Of a DNA stretch of 64,000 nucleotides, positions 9,697-17,490 are shown piece by piece. The stretch is from an uncultured Clostridia bacterium (GTDB taxonomy: Bacteria; Bacillota; Clostridia; Christensenellales; Pumilibacteraceae): positions 30,379 to 94,378 of the forward strand of contig CAKQPR010000007.1 in assembly GCA_934270565.1 (NCBI GenBank), read 5' to 3'. The notes beneath the pieces were generated by a model. It did not search any database, was not told where the DNA came from, and saw only the letters and a program-made list of their open reading frames with translations. The first letter of the stretch is position 1, and every line of letters starts with the position of its first letter. The position numbers and the translations under genes are program-made.

Positions 9697-10599
9697 TCAA
9701 TACTCTATCGGTTCGACCTTATCGGCAAGTTTTCTCACAAGCAATACCAGCGGGAACGAAATTACCGTCAACAGCCAGCCGAGCGCCGCCGCAAGACCGG
9801 TTTGCGCTCCCGTCATGGTTTTCTGGTATATCCAGAAGCTGATCGTCATCGTGTCGTAATCGCCTTGTGTGAACAGAAGGATCGGTCCGCTCGCAGAGAA
9901 GATTCCGGTAAACGACAACATGAGCATCGTCGAGAAGAACGGCCACGTCAGCGGAAACACGATATGCCATACTTCCTGCCACAACCCGAGACCGTCGAGT
10001 TTACCCGCCTCAACGAGTTCCTGCGGTATGCGGTTGAACGACGCGGTATATAAGATAAGGTTAATTCCGAATCCCGACCACAGTCCGTATACCAGAAGCG
10101 TGGGCATCGCATATCTGCTGTCCTGCAAAAACAGCGGTTCGACGCCGAAAAGCTTTCCCCACACGACCGGAAGCGGTCCGCCCGGAGCAAGCATAAACTT
10201 TACGAATGCCGTCATTACGACTGCCGAAATTATGCACGGAAGAAAGAATATGTAGCGGAATACGTTATGTCCGAAAATCTTTTTGTACATAAAAAACGAC
10301 ATCGCGTAACATACGGGTATCTGTACCAGAAGATTGAAAAAGAAGAAAATAAACGTATTTTTGAATCCGCCGCGAAGCGTAGACATGGGATTGCGAAGCT
10401 CGTCGATTACGAATTTGAAATTATCGAAGCCGAGCTTTACGCCGTCGCTTCCCGTCACCTGAAACGCGGTGAACAAACCCGTAAAGTTCATCGCAAGCCA
10501 GAATACCAGAAACGACAATATCGGTCCCGTTATCCCCGCTATTATAAACAATTTTTTCTGCAACGATAATTTAGGTCTTTTATACCCTGCCGTTACCAT
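9697..10599 (-). CDS. Sugar ABC transporter permease, MalF type
   Basis: About 300 residues with six predicted membrane helices and an EAA loop (ELVEAGKLDGLGLWQEV). The ATG at 10599 is preferred over the longer frame to 10650 because GAGGAG lies 8 nt upstream and the extra residues are not permease-like. It is the first gene of the operon, with its promoter and two LacI-type operators in the 230 bp upstream. It pairs with the MalG-type permease to import an oligosaccharide. Confidence 0.92.
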   Translation of the reverse strand: MVTAGYKRPKLSLQKKLFIIAGITGPILSFLVFWLAMNFTGLFTAFQVTGSDGVKLGFDNFKFVIDELRNPMSTLRGGFKNTFIFFFFNLLVQIPVCYAMSFFMYKKIFGHNVFRYIFFLPCIISAVVMTAFVKFMLAPGGPLPVVWGKLFGVEPLFLQDSRYAMPTLLVYGLWSGFGINLILYTASFNRIPQELVEAGKLDGLGLWQEVWHIVFPLTWPFFSTMLMLSFTGIFSASGPILLFTQGDYDTMTISFWIYQKTMTGAQTGLAAALGWLLTVISFPLVLLVRKLADKVEPIEY

Positions 10600-10680
10600 A
10601 TCTTCGCTCTCCTCGATTCCGTTCGGTTGCGAGCGTATTCCGCTACGCAACGCGATTTGTTTACTCGATTATTCTGCGTA

Positions 10681-10694
10681 TGTTCACGAGAACA
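10681..10694. promoter_or_regulatory. LacI-type operator, proximal to the permease gene
   Basis: TGTTCACGAGAACA is a palindrome (TGTTC-4-GAACA) with the central CG step typical of LacI-family operators. It lies in the leader of the sugar operon, 70 bp from an almost identical copy at 10751. Confidence 0.75.
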
Positions 10695-10750
10695 TATTTG
10701 TCAAAAAAATAATCGTCCGCGAGCGGCATCATTTTCGACGATGATATATA

Positions 10751-10764
10751 TGTTCACGAGAACT
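10751..10764. promoter_or_regulatory. LacI-type operator at the promoter
   Basis: TGTTCACGAGAACT differs in one base from the site at 10681. It begins 10 bp downstream of the -10 box and so covers the start of transcription. The LacI-family gene is immediately upstream. Two sites 70 bp apart would allow looping. Confidence 0.75.
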
Positions 10765-10773
10765 CACAGTATT

Positions 10774-10802
10774 ATAATAACACACCGCACGCGGTTTGTC
10801 AA
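10774..10802 (-). promoter_or_regulatory. Sigma-A promoter of the LacI-controlled sugar operon
   Basis: On the minus strand TTGACA (10802-10797) is followed after exactly 17 bp by TATTAT (10779-10774). It drives the permease gene starting at 10599, with a leader of about 165 nt containing both LacI-type operators. Confidence 0.8.
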
Positions 10803-10830
10803 TAGTTTTTAAAAAATTCTTTGTGAAATT

Positions 10831-11811
10831 TTAGTCGGCGACGTTTTGGGTGCTTTCGCGCGGAAAATACTCCGCTTCGAGCGTTATCGCCGCGGAATCT
10901 ATCTTCCCCGTAAGATAATCGGTGTAATATTTCGCTTGTTCGATATAGTCCGTGCCTATCGACGTGAGCGACGGCGAAAAGTATTTGTCTATGGCGATAT
11001 TGTCGAAGCCGATTACCGACAAATCGTCGGGTATCTTCCTCCCGCTCTCTCTCGCGGCTTTCATCGCTCCGAGCGCCATCATATCGTTGAGACAAAATAC
11101 CGAGTCGCAGCAATTACCGTCCGCAAAAAACTTTTTCATCGATTCGTAACCGACGACAAAGCTTTCGACAAGCGGATATTCGCCGAGCAGAATACTTTTG
11201 TCCGTGACTTCCATGCCGTATTTTTTCGCCTCGGAAGCAAACTTAGTCATTCGCATATCGTCCTTGAATCTGACGCCCGCGACGAATATCGGTCTTCTGC
11301 AACCGCTTTCGTAAAGACGCGCGACGGCTTTTTCGATCGCTTTAGAGTAGTCGATGGAAAACGAAAAATCGTTGCGTTGCCCCGTATAAATTCCGCGTAT
11401 TTCGTAGGTTTCGAGCTGTTTGCATAACGAATCCGAAAAACGATCGAACAGCATATTCAGCACTCCGCCGACGCGGTTCGATATCGCCTCTTTGACCGCG
11501 GCATCCGGATCGCCGTTTCTCACCTCGAACAAAAATACCGAATAACCGTGCTTCCGCGCCCGTTCAATCATCGCTTCGGCAAGCTGAGTGTAGTACGGAT
11601 TCGATAATTCCTGCAAAAGTACGGCTATGCTCTTGCTGTTCTTCTGTTTCAGCGAAGACGCAATCCTGTTCGGTATGTATTCCAGCTCGATTATCGCTTC
11701 TTCGACGCGCTTGCGGGTCTCTTCCGAAACGTACCCGCTTTGCGTTACCACCCTTGTTACCGTCATTGTAGATACTTTCGCTTTTTTTGCGACGTCCGCT
11801 CGCGTTACCAT
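10831..11811 (-). CDS. LacI-family transcriptional repressor
   Basis: 326 residues. The N-terminal helix-turn-helix (RADVAKKAKVSTMTVTRVV) and hinge helix (IPNRIASSLKQKNS) are classic LacI. A periplasmic-binding-like sugar sensor domain follows, with LLQELSNPYYTQ and the late GFDNIAID and SLTSIGTDY segments. AAAGGAG precedes the ATG. It is encoded just upstream of the sugar operon on the same strand. Two palindromes with a central CG lie between the genes and are its most likely targets. The effector is probably the imported sugar. Confidence 0.93.
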   Translation of the reverse strand: MVTRADVAKKAKVSTMTVTRVVTQSGYVSEETRKRVEEAIIELEYIPNRIASSLKQKNSKSIAVLLQELSNPYYTQLAEAMIERARKHGYSVFLFEVRNGDPDAAVKEAISNRVGGVLNMLFDRFSDSLCKQLETYEIRGIYTGQRNDFSFSIDYSKAIEKAVARLYESGCRRPIFVAGVRFKDDMRMTKFASEAKKYGMEVTDKSILLGEYPLVESFVVGYESMKKFFADGNCCDSVFCLNDMMALGAMKAARESGRKIPDDLSVIGFDNIAIDKYFSPSLTSIGTDYIEQAKYYTDYLTGKIDSAAITLEAEYFPRESTQNVAD

Positions 11812-11878
11812 TGCCTGCTCCTTTATTCGAACAAAATAAACCGTCCGGAATCCGACGATTTTTCAAGTTTATGAGTTT

Positions 11879-11907
11879 AGTTTAGCATAATTTGTCCGAT
11901 TTATCAA
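11879..11907 (-). promoter_or_regulatory. Probable promoter of the LacI-family gene
   Basis: Minus strand TTGATA (11907-11902), 17 bp, then TAAACT (11884-11879). Both boxes match the consensus only partly, but the spacing is ideal. The start codon is 68 bp downstream. Confidence 0.5.
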
Positions 11908-11956
11908 GCAAATAACCCTTTATACTTCGTTTTTATAACGACGACGATAAAAAAAC

Positions 11957-12051
11957 ACCCAACCGATCCCTTTCGGGTTCGACCGGGTTGCTCTTGGTGG
12001 AGATAATAGGGGGTTGCAGTCGCTCCGCTTCCCTTGGTGGCTTCGCCACCG
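11957..12051. repeat. 95-bp direct repeat, left copy, containing a tRNA-Val 3'-end copy
   Basis: Matches 41420-41514 at 93 of 95 positions in the same orientation. Positions 11994-12011 are identical to the last 18 bp of the tRNA-Val locus at 41661-41678, reading into the CCA end. Weaker similarity continues beyond it to about 12238 and, in the right copy, to about 41668; both end in a terminator hairpin followed by GGTGG. It is a candidate attachment-site remnant at the left end of a roughly 29-kb island. Confidence 0.8.
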
Positions 12052-12195
12052 GCGGGGAGCCCCCGCGGGCAAGTATCCGGTATCGTTGTGTTTACGCGCG
12101 GATTCAATCACCACCATATCTTCTTTTTATCCGCACTTTGACGCATTTTTACCCTCTCTTCGACGGACGAGCTTCTCGCCAAAACCTCCACGCAA

Positions 12196-12228
12196 AAAAT
12201 AAAGCACCCGTTAGGGTGCTTATTTTTC
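12196..12228 (-). terminator. Intrinsic terminator after the Spo0A-domain gene
   Basis: An AAGCACCC hairpin (12202-12221) with T-runs on both sides, so it could act in either direction. It resembles the terminator after tRNA-Val at 41634. Confidence 0.7.
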
Positions 12229-12279
12229 TGGTGGACTGACAGCAAACAAAGTCGAACCTTTGATGCCGTTATTTTCAAC

Positions 12280-12672
12280 TTATAGATTCTTAAGAGTTTT
12301 CCTTAAAACCTCGTTTCTGAAATAGTCGTTGTTTATGTATTCCGAAATCAACGCTAAGAATTCCTTTGTGCTTATAGTTATATTCGGCTGTATATAATCT
12401 ATTTTAAGGATAGCGTTTAAGCGATTGAGTTTACCTTGATCCTGTACATAGTTCAACGCGGCTCGCATAGTCTTGTCTACTTTCGCTATAGGTGCGTTGT
12501 ACTTCTCGGCGATTTCCTTCGTTATGTTTTTCATTATGCCGTTATGCTTCTTATACAAAAGCACGGCTTCTTTCAGATAGTCATACCCTTGCAGCGACGG
12601 TCTTATCCCTATCTCCATAAATAACGCCGCTACTATTGTACCGTCGTCGCATTCTGCTCCCGTTTCTGCCAT
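12280..12672 (-). CDS. Stand-alone Spo0A C-terminal-domain-like DNA-binding protein
   Basis: 130 residues that read as the sigma-A-contacting, DNA-binding effector domain of the sporulation master regulator Spo0A. They include FMEIGIRPSLQGYDYLKEAV, then ITKEIAEKYNAP and VDKTMRAALNYVQDQG as the recognition helix region, then STKEFLALISEYI. There is no receiver domain with a phosphorylatable Asp, so it would not respond directly to the phosphorelay. AAAGGAGAT sits 7 nt before the ATG. It lies directly inside the left 95-bp repeat and appears more AT-rich than flanking genes. Such truncated Spo0A-like proteins occur on mobile elements. A role as a DNA-binding regulator is inferred. Confidence 0.75.
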   Translation of the reverse strand: MAETGAECDDGTIVAALFMEIGIRPSLQGYDYLKEAVLLYKKHNGIMKNITKEIAEKYNAPIAKVDKTMRAALNYVQDQGKLNRLNAILKIDYIQPNITISTKEFLALISEYINNDYFRNEVLRKTLKNL

Positions 12673-12708
12673 TACCCTATCTCCTTTGTTTGTTTTATTT
12701 TCGGCTAC

Positions 12709-12737
12709 ATTATACTCCTTTCATCAAAATAAATCAA
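12709..12737 (-). promoter_or_regulatory. Promoter of the Spo0A-domain gene
   Basis: Minus strand TTGATT (12737-12732), 17 bp, TATAAT (12714-12709). The start codon is 37 bp further on. Confidence 0.75.
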
Positions 12738-12972
12738 CCGATTTACCTCGCTTCACCTAAATGAATTTGTATTTTTGGGATAACCACTTTCATTTGTAGA
12801 TAATAGTTGCGTTTTTAATAATTGTTTCCTCTTCTCCGCGATTTCGCCTTTCGTGGGTCGCCGTTGTAACACGGTTCGGGACAGGCGTAAACCTCAAAAA
12901 AATATCAATAAAAAACTACCGGTTTAATTTAAAATACTCAGAATAGCCTTTCCAGCTCGTCCCGCCTTTTAA
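12738..12972. other. Intergenic, nothing recognised
   Basis: AT-rich sequence upstream of an AraC gene relic. I see no open frame, strong hairpin or tRNA-like structure in it. Confidence 0.5.
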
Positions 12973-13428
12973 TATAATTTTCTTTTCCGCCGATGTGCGG
13001 CTGTTCTTGCTTCGCTTGCGGAAATCCGTTTCGGTGTAACCGTGTTCTTTTCCGATTCGATTGACTTCGTCTTTCATCGCGGCGTACAAAATAATCCGAG
13101 CAATTCCCCCGTTGTAAACCGTATCGTCAAATATGTCAACGAAAATATTGCCGATAAAACTATTGTAGAAGAGTTAGCGCAACTCGTTCATACCAACCGC
13201 TCTTTTTTAAGCAGTAAATTTAAATCCGAGATGGGTATACCGCTAATAGATTATATTGCAAAGCAAAAAATTGCCGAAGCTAAACGTTTGCTTTTGTATT
13301 CGGATAAAAGTTTGTCCTCAATAGCAGCCTATCTTTCTTTTTCTTCGCAAAGCCACTTTCAGAACACGTTCAAAAAAATAACGGGACTGACTCCCGCCGA
13401 ATACCGAAAGAATAAAAAGCGGGAATAG
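12973..13428 (+). pseudogene. AraC-family regulator remnant (C-terminal HTH domain only)
   Basis: The frame is open from 12973 but has no convincing start; a GTG at 13042 has no ribosome binding site. It encodes a full AraC double helix-turn-helix: VVNRIVKYVNENIADK, then FLSSKFKSEMGIPLIDYI and IAAYLSFSSQSHFQNTFKK, ending LTPAEYRK. The usual 150-180-residue ligand-binding domain is missing. It is probably a 5'-deleted gene, though a small expressed AraC-like protein cannot be ruled out. Confidence 0.65.
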
Positions 13429-13574
13429 GTGTACTTATTCAATCAGAAGTTTTTCTCAAAAGACTTACAAATGATTGTTAAACAAAAATTCCGACAACCG
13501 CATATAAAAAGGAAGTCCGATATTACTCAAACTCCCTTTTTCTTTTTTGGTTATTAGTATTTAATTTTTTATGC

Positions 13575-13673
13575 CATGTCCCTTTTACTAAAGAAAGACG
13601 AATAGAAAAGATTAAGTGGCACGTCGCTGAGCTATTTGGGGTTGAGGTTGTGAAGCGGCGGCGTAGGTATTAA
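13575..13673 (+). pseudogene. Short coding relic of unknown origin
   Basis: A 32-codon open stretch ending in TAA, without start codon or ribosome binding site, encodes a basic peptide (KIKWHVAELFGVEV then KRRRRY). It looks like the tail of a lost gene and I cannot assign a family. With the neighbouring AraC remnant it suggests decayed mobile DNA. Confidence 0.3.
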
Positions 13674-13686
13674 CTTCTGTGCAAAA

Positions 13687-14583
13687 TTATTGTGATTGCA
13701 TTATTTTTCTGTATTTGAGCGGAGAATAACCTGTTTTCTTTTTGAAAATGATGTAGAAATAGTTCCCGTTTTGGAAATTCAGAGTTTCGGTGATTTCGGA
13801 AATTTTCATATCTGTATTTACGAGATACTGTTTTGCGATATCGATTTTCTTTGCGATAAGCAGATCGGAAAGCGTGCTGTTGAAGTGTTGTTTGATTATT
13901 CTTGAAACTTGTCTCGTGCAGACGTGAAGTTTTTCGGCGATCATGCTCGGAGTAAGTCTTTCCGAGAAATTCAGATTAACCATTTGTTCGATAACGAGCA
14001 TCTCGTTTAATCTTTTACTATCGGCAACAGCGTTAAGACCGTTCAGCGACGGAATCTTTCCGATAATCGACGTAAACAGCAGGCAAAACGCCGACTGAAC
14101 TCTTTGTTGGCGGGCAAAATTTCCGACGGCGTCGATTTTGTCTATCTGATCAAGGTAGAATAATTGCTCTTTGTTAAGGTCAAAGCATATTACGTTTTTC
14201 AGAGAAAACGTTTTATTTAATATATCGTAAACTTTACGTCTTTTCGACTTGTCTACGGCGCCGAATGAAAATAGGATCCTATATATTTTGCCCTGAGCGA
14301 CCACGTAATGTTTATAAAACGGCGGGATGCAGACTATTCCTTCGTTTCTGACGATGTTGTCATTTTCGTTAAGAACAGTAAGTTCGCCGTCGGCAACGAA
14401 AAACATCTCGTAATATGTATGGTAATGGATTTCCTTCATATACGACGGGCTTTTTTCCCGTTCTTCCATAATATAGTTGTCGTCTTTTACGAATTTGACT
14501 TTTGCGTCTTCCAAAACGATTCCGTACTCGGAAGTATAGATACGTTCGTTTTTCGCCAAGTCGCGCTTTTCGTCGTATATCAT
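13687..14583 (-). CDS. AraC-family regulator with cupin-type sensor domain
   Basis: 298 residues. An N-terminal cupin-like sensor (HYHTYYEMFFVADGELTV, about 45-100) is followed by a C-terminal AraC double helix-turn-helix (LTPSMIAEKLHVCTRQVSRI and MKISEITETLNFQNGNYFYI). The ATG at 14583 is chosen because AAGGAG lies 6 nt upstream; the longer frame starts with a GTG inside that site. It is transcribed divergently from the lyase-transporter pair and is the obvious candidate to control it. The ligand is probably the substrate or product of the lyase. Confidence 0.9.
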   Translation of the reverse strand: MIYDEKRDLAKNERIYTSEYGIVLEDAKVKFVKDDNYIMEEREKSPSYMKEIHYHTYYEMFFVADGELTVLNENDNIVRNEGIVCIPPFYKHYVVAQGKIYRILFSFGAVDKSKRRKVYDILNKTFSLKNVICFDLNKEQLFYLDQIDKIDAVGNFARQQRVQSAFCLLFTSIIGKIPSLNGLNAVADSKRLNEMLVIEQMVNLNFSERLTPSMIAEKLHVCTRQVSRIIKQHFNSTLSDLLIAKKIDIAKQYLVNTDMKISEITETLNFQNGNYFYIIFKKKTGYSPLKYRKIMQSQ

Positions 14584-14602
14584 TGCGTTCTCCTTCACGA
14601 AT

Positions 14603-14631
14603 ATAATACATCCGAATTATGAAAAAGTCAA
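14603..14631 (-). promoter_or_regulatory. Promoter of the AraC-family gene
   Basis: Minus strand TTGACT (14631-14626), 17 bp, TATTAT (14608-14603), giving a leader of only about 15 nt before the ATG at 14583. Confidence 0.8.
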
Positions 14632-14693
14632 ATAAAAAGACATAAAACTTTACTGTACGGACATATTTGCGTCGATTCGGTCCGTCGGCTTAC

Positions 14694-14722
14694 TTGAAAA
14701 AATGTGTACTCGGTAGTACAAT
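14694..14722 (+). promoter_or_regulatory. Promoter with embedded palindromic operator, lyase-transporter operon
   Basis: TTGAAA (14694-14699), 17 bp, TACAAT (14717-14722). A perfect inverted repeat TGTACT-4-AGTACA (14705-14720) fills the spacer and overlaps the -10 box, the position expected for a repressor site. The divergent AraC-type regulator or another factor may bind here. Confidence 0.75.
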
Positions 14723-14756
14723 AGAGGTACAAATATTTCGATAAAGAGGTAAAACA

Positions 14757-15653
14757 ATGGAAAAAGAATTCGGTGGCGTATACGCGGCGATGTTCAGCGT
14801 TTACGACGAACAGATGAACGTTAAAAAAGACACTGTAAAAAAACTTGTCGATTTTTATCTCGACAACGGACTTAAAGGGTTTTACGTCGGCGGAAATACC
14901 GGAGAGTGTACGGTTCTTCCGGCGAAAACGCGTAAGCAGATGCTTGAAACCGTAGTCGAGGCGAACCGCGGCAGAGGTCAGATTATCGCGCATATCGGAG
15001 CCGGACATTACGACGAGACGATGGATCTTCTCGAGCACGCCGACTCTCTCGATATAGACGCGGTTTCGTCTTTGCCGCCGTCGCTTACCGCATACTACGA
15101 CGAAGACGAGACTTACGAGTACTATAAAGCGATCGCGGAAAAGAGCAAACACCCCGTATTTGCGTATATAGCAAGTCAGTCCACGGGAGACCTTTTGCGG
15201 TTTGCAAAGAGAATTGCAGATATACCGAACATAAAAGGCTTAAAGATTTCGATTTCGGATTACTATGCTTTCGGTCAGGTCAAGTCAATAGGCAACGGTC
15301 GTTTTACCGTATTCAACGGTCCGGACGAAACGCTCGTGTGCGGACTTGCCGAAGGAGCCGACGGCGCAATCGGAACGTCGTATTCGATCGTACCGTCCGT
15401 AGCGGTGGAGTTATATGAGAGTATGAAAAGAGGCGACAACAAACGCGCACTCGAATTGCAGAGATTCCTTAATGAATATATAGGACTTGCTCTAAGCGAG
15501 AATATCGCGTACTGGAAAGCGATGCTCGAATGTATGGGATTCGATATGGGATATACCGTTTTCCCCACGCGTAAAGTAAGCAAGGCGGAATATGCTGAAC
15601 TTAAAACGAAAATCGCCGGACTCGAAGCAAGAAGAAGAGATATGAACTTATAA
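14757..15653 (+). CDS. DapA/N-acetylneuraminate-lyase family aldolase
   Basis: 298 residues forming a class I aldolase barrel of the DHDPS/NAL superfamily. The carboxylate-binding motif GGNTGEC occurs at about 42-48. The predicted Schiff-base lysine lies in the strand IKGLKISISDYY near residue 165. The length is usual for the family. The motif context favours a sialic-acid- or keto-sugar-acid lyase over lysine biosynthesis, since it is co-transcribed with a transporter and sits beside an AraC regulator. A ribosome binding site (AAAGAGGT) precedes the ATG. Exact substrate unknown. Confidence 0.85.
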   Translation: MEKEFGGVYAAMFSVYDEQMNVKKDTVKKLVDFYLDNGLKGFYVGGNTGECTVLPAKTRKQMLETVVEANRGRGQIIAHIGAGHYDETMDLLEHADSLDIDAVSSLPPSLTAYYDEDETYEYYKAIAEKSKHPVFAYIASQSTGDLLRFAKRIADIPNIKGLKISISDYYAFGQVKSIGNGRFTVFNGPDETLVCGLAEGADGAIGTSYSIVPSVAVELYESMKRGDNKRALELQRFLNEYIGLALSENIAYWKAMLECMGFDMGYTVFPTRKVSKAEYAELKTKIAGLEARRRDMNL

Positions 15654-15654
15654 A

Positions 15655-16611
15655 ATGGCATACGTTTTTTTGGTAGTGAGTGCGGTTTGCCTCAGTATTA
15701 TGGCGGTGCTTCGGAAGAAGTATTGCGACGAAAGCGGCAACGGAGTGATTCCGATTTTGCGCTTCATGGTACTGCAAGGCATAATTGCGGCGGCTATTCT
15801 AACTGTATATGCGTTTATGTCGGGGCAAGGCGCGGCGTTTAAGGAAACGGATCTGTTTACGATGATTTGCGTTTTTGCCACCGCGGCTTGTACTTCCGTA
15901 ACCCTCGTGATTTGTATTTGCGGCGTAAAATACGGCAACCTGACTCTACTGATGATGTTTGCCACGCTCGGTTCTTTAGTCCTGTCGTCTGTATACGGCG
16001 TATTGTTCGATAGCGAACGTAACGGGATCGGCGTATTCAAAATCATCGGGTTCGTTCTGACCGCGGCGATACTTGCGTTGTCCGTACCGTTTAAGAGGAA
16101 AAGTAACGACGAGTCGGACGAGGCGAAAACCGAACGCGACGCGCGGCAAAGCGCTAAAAACAAAAAGATTTACGCATTGTTATGCGTGGTCATATTTTTT
16201 ACTAACGGAGTAGTGCTTGTATTCTACAGCGCGATGACGAAGTATCGTCCCGAATATCCGGCACCGAACTTTATAGTGCTGTATATGGCGATTCTTGCCG
16301 CAATCTCGCTTATTCCGTGTATCGTGTATGCCGTCGTTAAAAAAGGTAACGCAATACCCCGTAACGATACAAAACTCGGCAAGCAATTGCTTCTTATCGC
16401 TGCTTACTCGATAGTTGCCGTTTTATCCGAGGTTTCGTCGTATAACTGTACGTCCTTGATTCCGATAATCGTGCAGGCGCCGTTGTCGTTTACGATAGAA
16501 ATCGTACTTACCGGCGTTGCGGATTACGTTATGTTCAAAGCCGTTCCCGACAAGATCCAGATCGTTCAGATGGTGCTTGCCGTGATATGCAGCGTGTGTT
16601 TCGTTTTGTAA
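15655..16611 (+). CDS. DMT-superfamily (EamA-like) transporter
   Basis: 318 residues with ten predicted membrane segments in two halves, separated by a charged loop (about 143-170, KRKSNDESDEAKTERD). This is the layout of drug/metabolite transporters with duplicated EamA domains. The ATG follows the lyase stop codon by one base, so the two are translated together. It probably moves the substrate or product of the lyase; direction and compound are not visible. Confidence 0.82.
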   Translation: MAYVFLVVSAVCLSIMAVLRKKYCDESGNGVIPILRFMVLQGIIAAAILTVYAFMSGQGAAFKETDLFTMICVFATAACTSVTLVICICGVKYGNLTLLMMFATLGSLVLSSVYGVLFDSERNGIGVFKIIGFVLTAAILALSVPFKRKSNDESDEAKTERDARQSAKNKKIYALLCVVIFFTNGVVLVFYSAMTKYRPEYPAPNFIVLYMAILAAISLIPCIVYAVVKKGNAIPRNDTKLGKQLLLIAAYSIVAVLSEVSSYNCTSLIPIIVQAPLSFTIEIVLTGVADYVMFKAVPDKIQIVQMVLAVICSVCFVL

Positions 16612-16895
16612 CGTTACACGGAGCGGGCAAACGTTTTATTTGTATTATAAAATCGTATTTATCGCATCATAAAAGAGGGAATCTAATGACTTCAACATAC
16701 AATCGAAGAAAATAAAAGAGAGTCTGTTCGTTCTCAGAATGCTGATTATTCGGACGGTTAAACTTATTCAAAGACACAGAAAAAGGCGGTAGAATCAACG
16801 TTATATCGCCTTAAATCGCATATTATTTAGTTTTCTTTACAAACTTTCCATTTTGACGGGGTTTCGTACTCTTCTCCTTTGCGGATAAAACGCCG
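16612..16895. other. Intergenic between convergent genes
   Basis: Contains a weak hairpin around AAGGCG/CGCCTT (16784-16814) that might end the transporter transcript, but no T-run follows. Nothing else recognised. Confidence 0.4.
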
Positions 16896-17192
16896 TCAGA
16901 ATAGACCGCATTTCTCCGCTTTTCGTCCTTCGAGTTTCAGCAGTAATTCTTCGAGCAACCCCGCCTGCTCGTCGGACAGGTATTTTACGTTCTGTCTGTA
17001 CCACTTTTCTACATAGATACCGCCTCCTGTCCCCTGAAGGGTGTATACGGGATACTCGAGCGACAGCGTTACCACGTCTCTTTCGATAGTGCGGGCGGAA
17101 ACGCCGAACTCGTTGGCGAGGTTCTCCCGCGTGTCGCTGCGACGTAAGCACAGAACTTCGAGTATTCGCTTTCGTCGCTCGTTCGCCGTCAC
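16896..17192 (-). CDS. Small HTH_11 (DeoR-like winged helix) regulator
   Basis: 98 residues holding a single N-terminal HTH_11 winged helix (RRKRILEVLCLRRSDTRENL and EFGVSARTIERDVVTL), then a wing with GGGIYVEKWY and a short C-terminal helix. No WYL or sugar-sensing domain follows. The start is a GTG at 17192, preceded by GGAAGGAAG. A palindrome with 11-bp arms lies 7 bp upstream of its -10 box. The same palindrome, at the same distance, precedes the serine recombinase 22 kb away. Autoregulation and control of the recombinase are inferred. Confidence 0.8.
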   Translation of the reverse strand: MTANERRKRILEVLCLRRSDTRENLANEFGVSARTIERDVVTLSLEYPVYTLQGTGGGIYVEKWYRQNVKYLSDEQAGLLEELLLKLEGRKAEKCGLF

Positions 17193-17229
17193 TCTTCCTT
17201 CCCGTCCCCCTCGGTTCTTCGTTGACTGT

Positions 17230-17266
17230 ATTCTATTAGCTTAACTCGACAGGTTCTGTCGAGTTA
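17230..17266 (-). promoter_or_regulatory. Promoter and palindromic operator of the HTH_11 gene
   Basis: Positions 17242-17266 form a perfect inverted repeat with 11-bp arms (TAACTCGACAG) and a 3-bp centre. On the minus strand its core ends 7 bp before the -10 box TAGAAT (17235-17230). No consensus -35 box lies at 17 bp; the palindrome occupies that position. The core arms (AACTCGACA, 5-bp centre, TGTCGAGTT) recur at 39784-39806. Confidence 0.75.
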
Positions 17267-17285
17267 GAAAATTTCTTTTACGAAT

Positions 17286-17314
17286 TTAAAAGAAAAACCG
17301 CCGTGCGGGCGGTT
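17286..17314 (-). terminator. Terminator of the ten-gene sugar operon
   Basis: Minus strand ACCGCCCGCACGGCGGT hairpin followed by TTTTTCTTTT. It lies about 180 bp after the GH2 stop codon. The intervening 17315-17490 holds no gene that I can see. Confidence 0.8.
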
Positions 17315-17490
17315 CTAACGTTATCCGTACAGGCGGTTTTATCTTCTTGGGCATAGTCTTGTTTATATAAATGTGATACGCCTTGCAAAGGATGCTTGAA
17401 CTATTGCTTTTCTCGTGTGTAGCCGAATTCCCCAAATTTTCACATCCTTTTGCCAAACATATGCGACAGAAAAACCATATTGTTACCGGA

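Noticed and set aside
11904..12202. Small frames over the 95-bp repeat (67-83 residues)
   Set aside because: They arise from the repeat itself on both strands and lack ribosome binding sites.
12230..12270. tRNA-like 3' end (GGTGG followed by a GTCGAACC segment on the plus strand)
   Set aside because: The distance from the TTCGA-like loop to the CCA is about five bases too long and no acceptor or anticodon arm can be drawn.
14628..15152. 174-residue minus-strand frame over the lyase start
   Set aside because: It is the antisense shadow of the lyase gene and crosses both divergent promoters.
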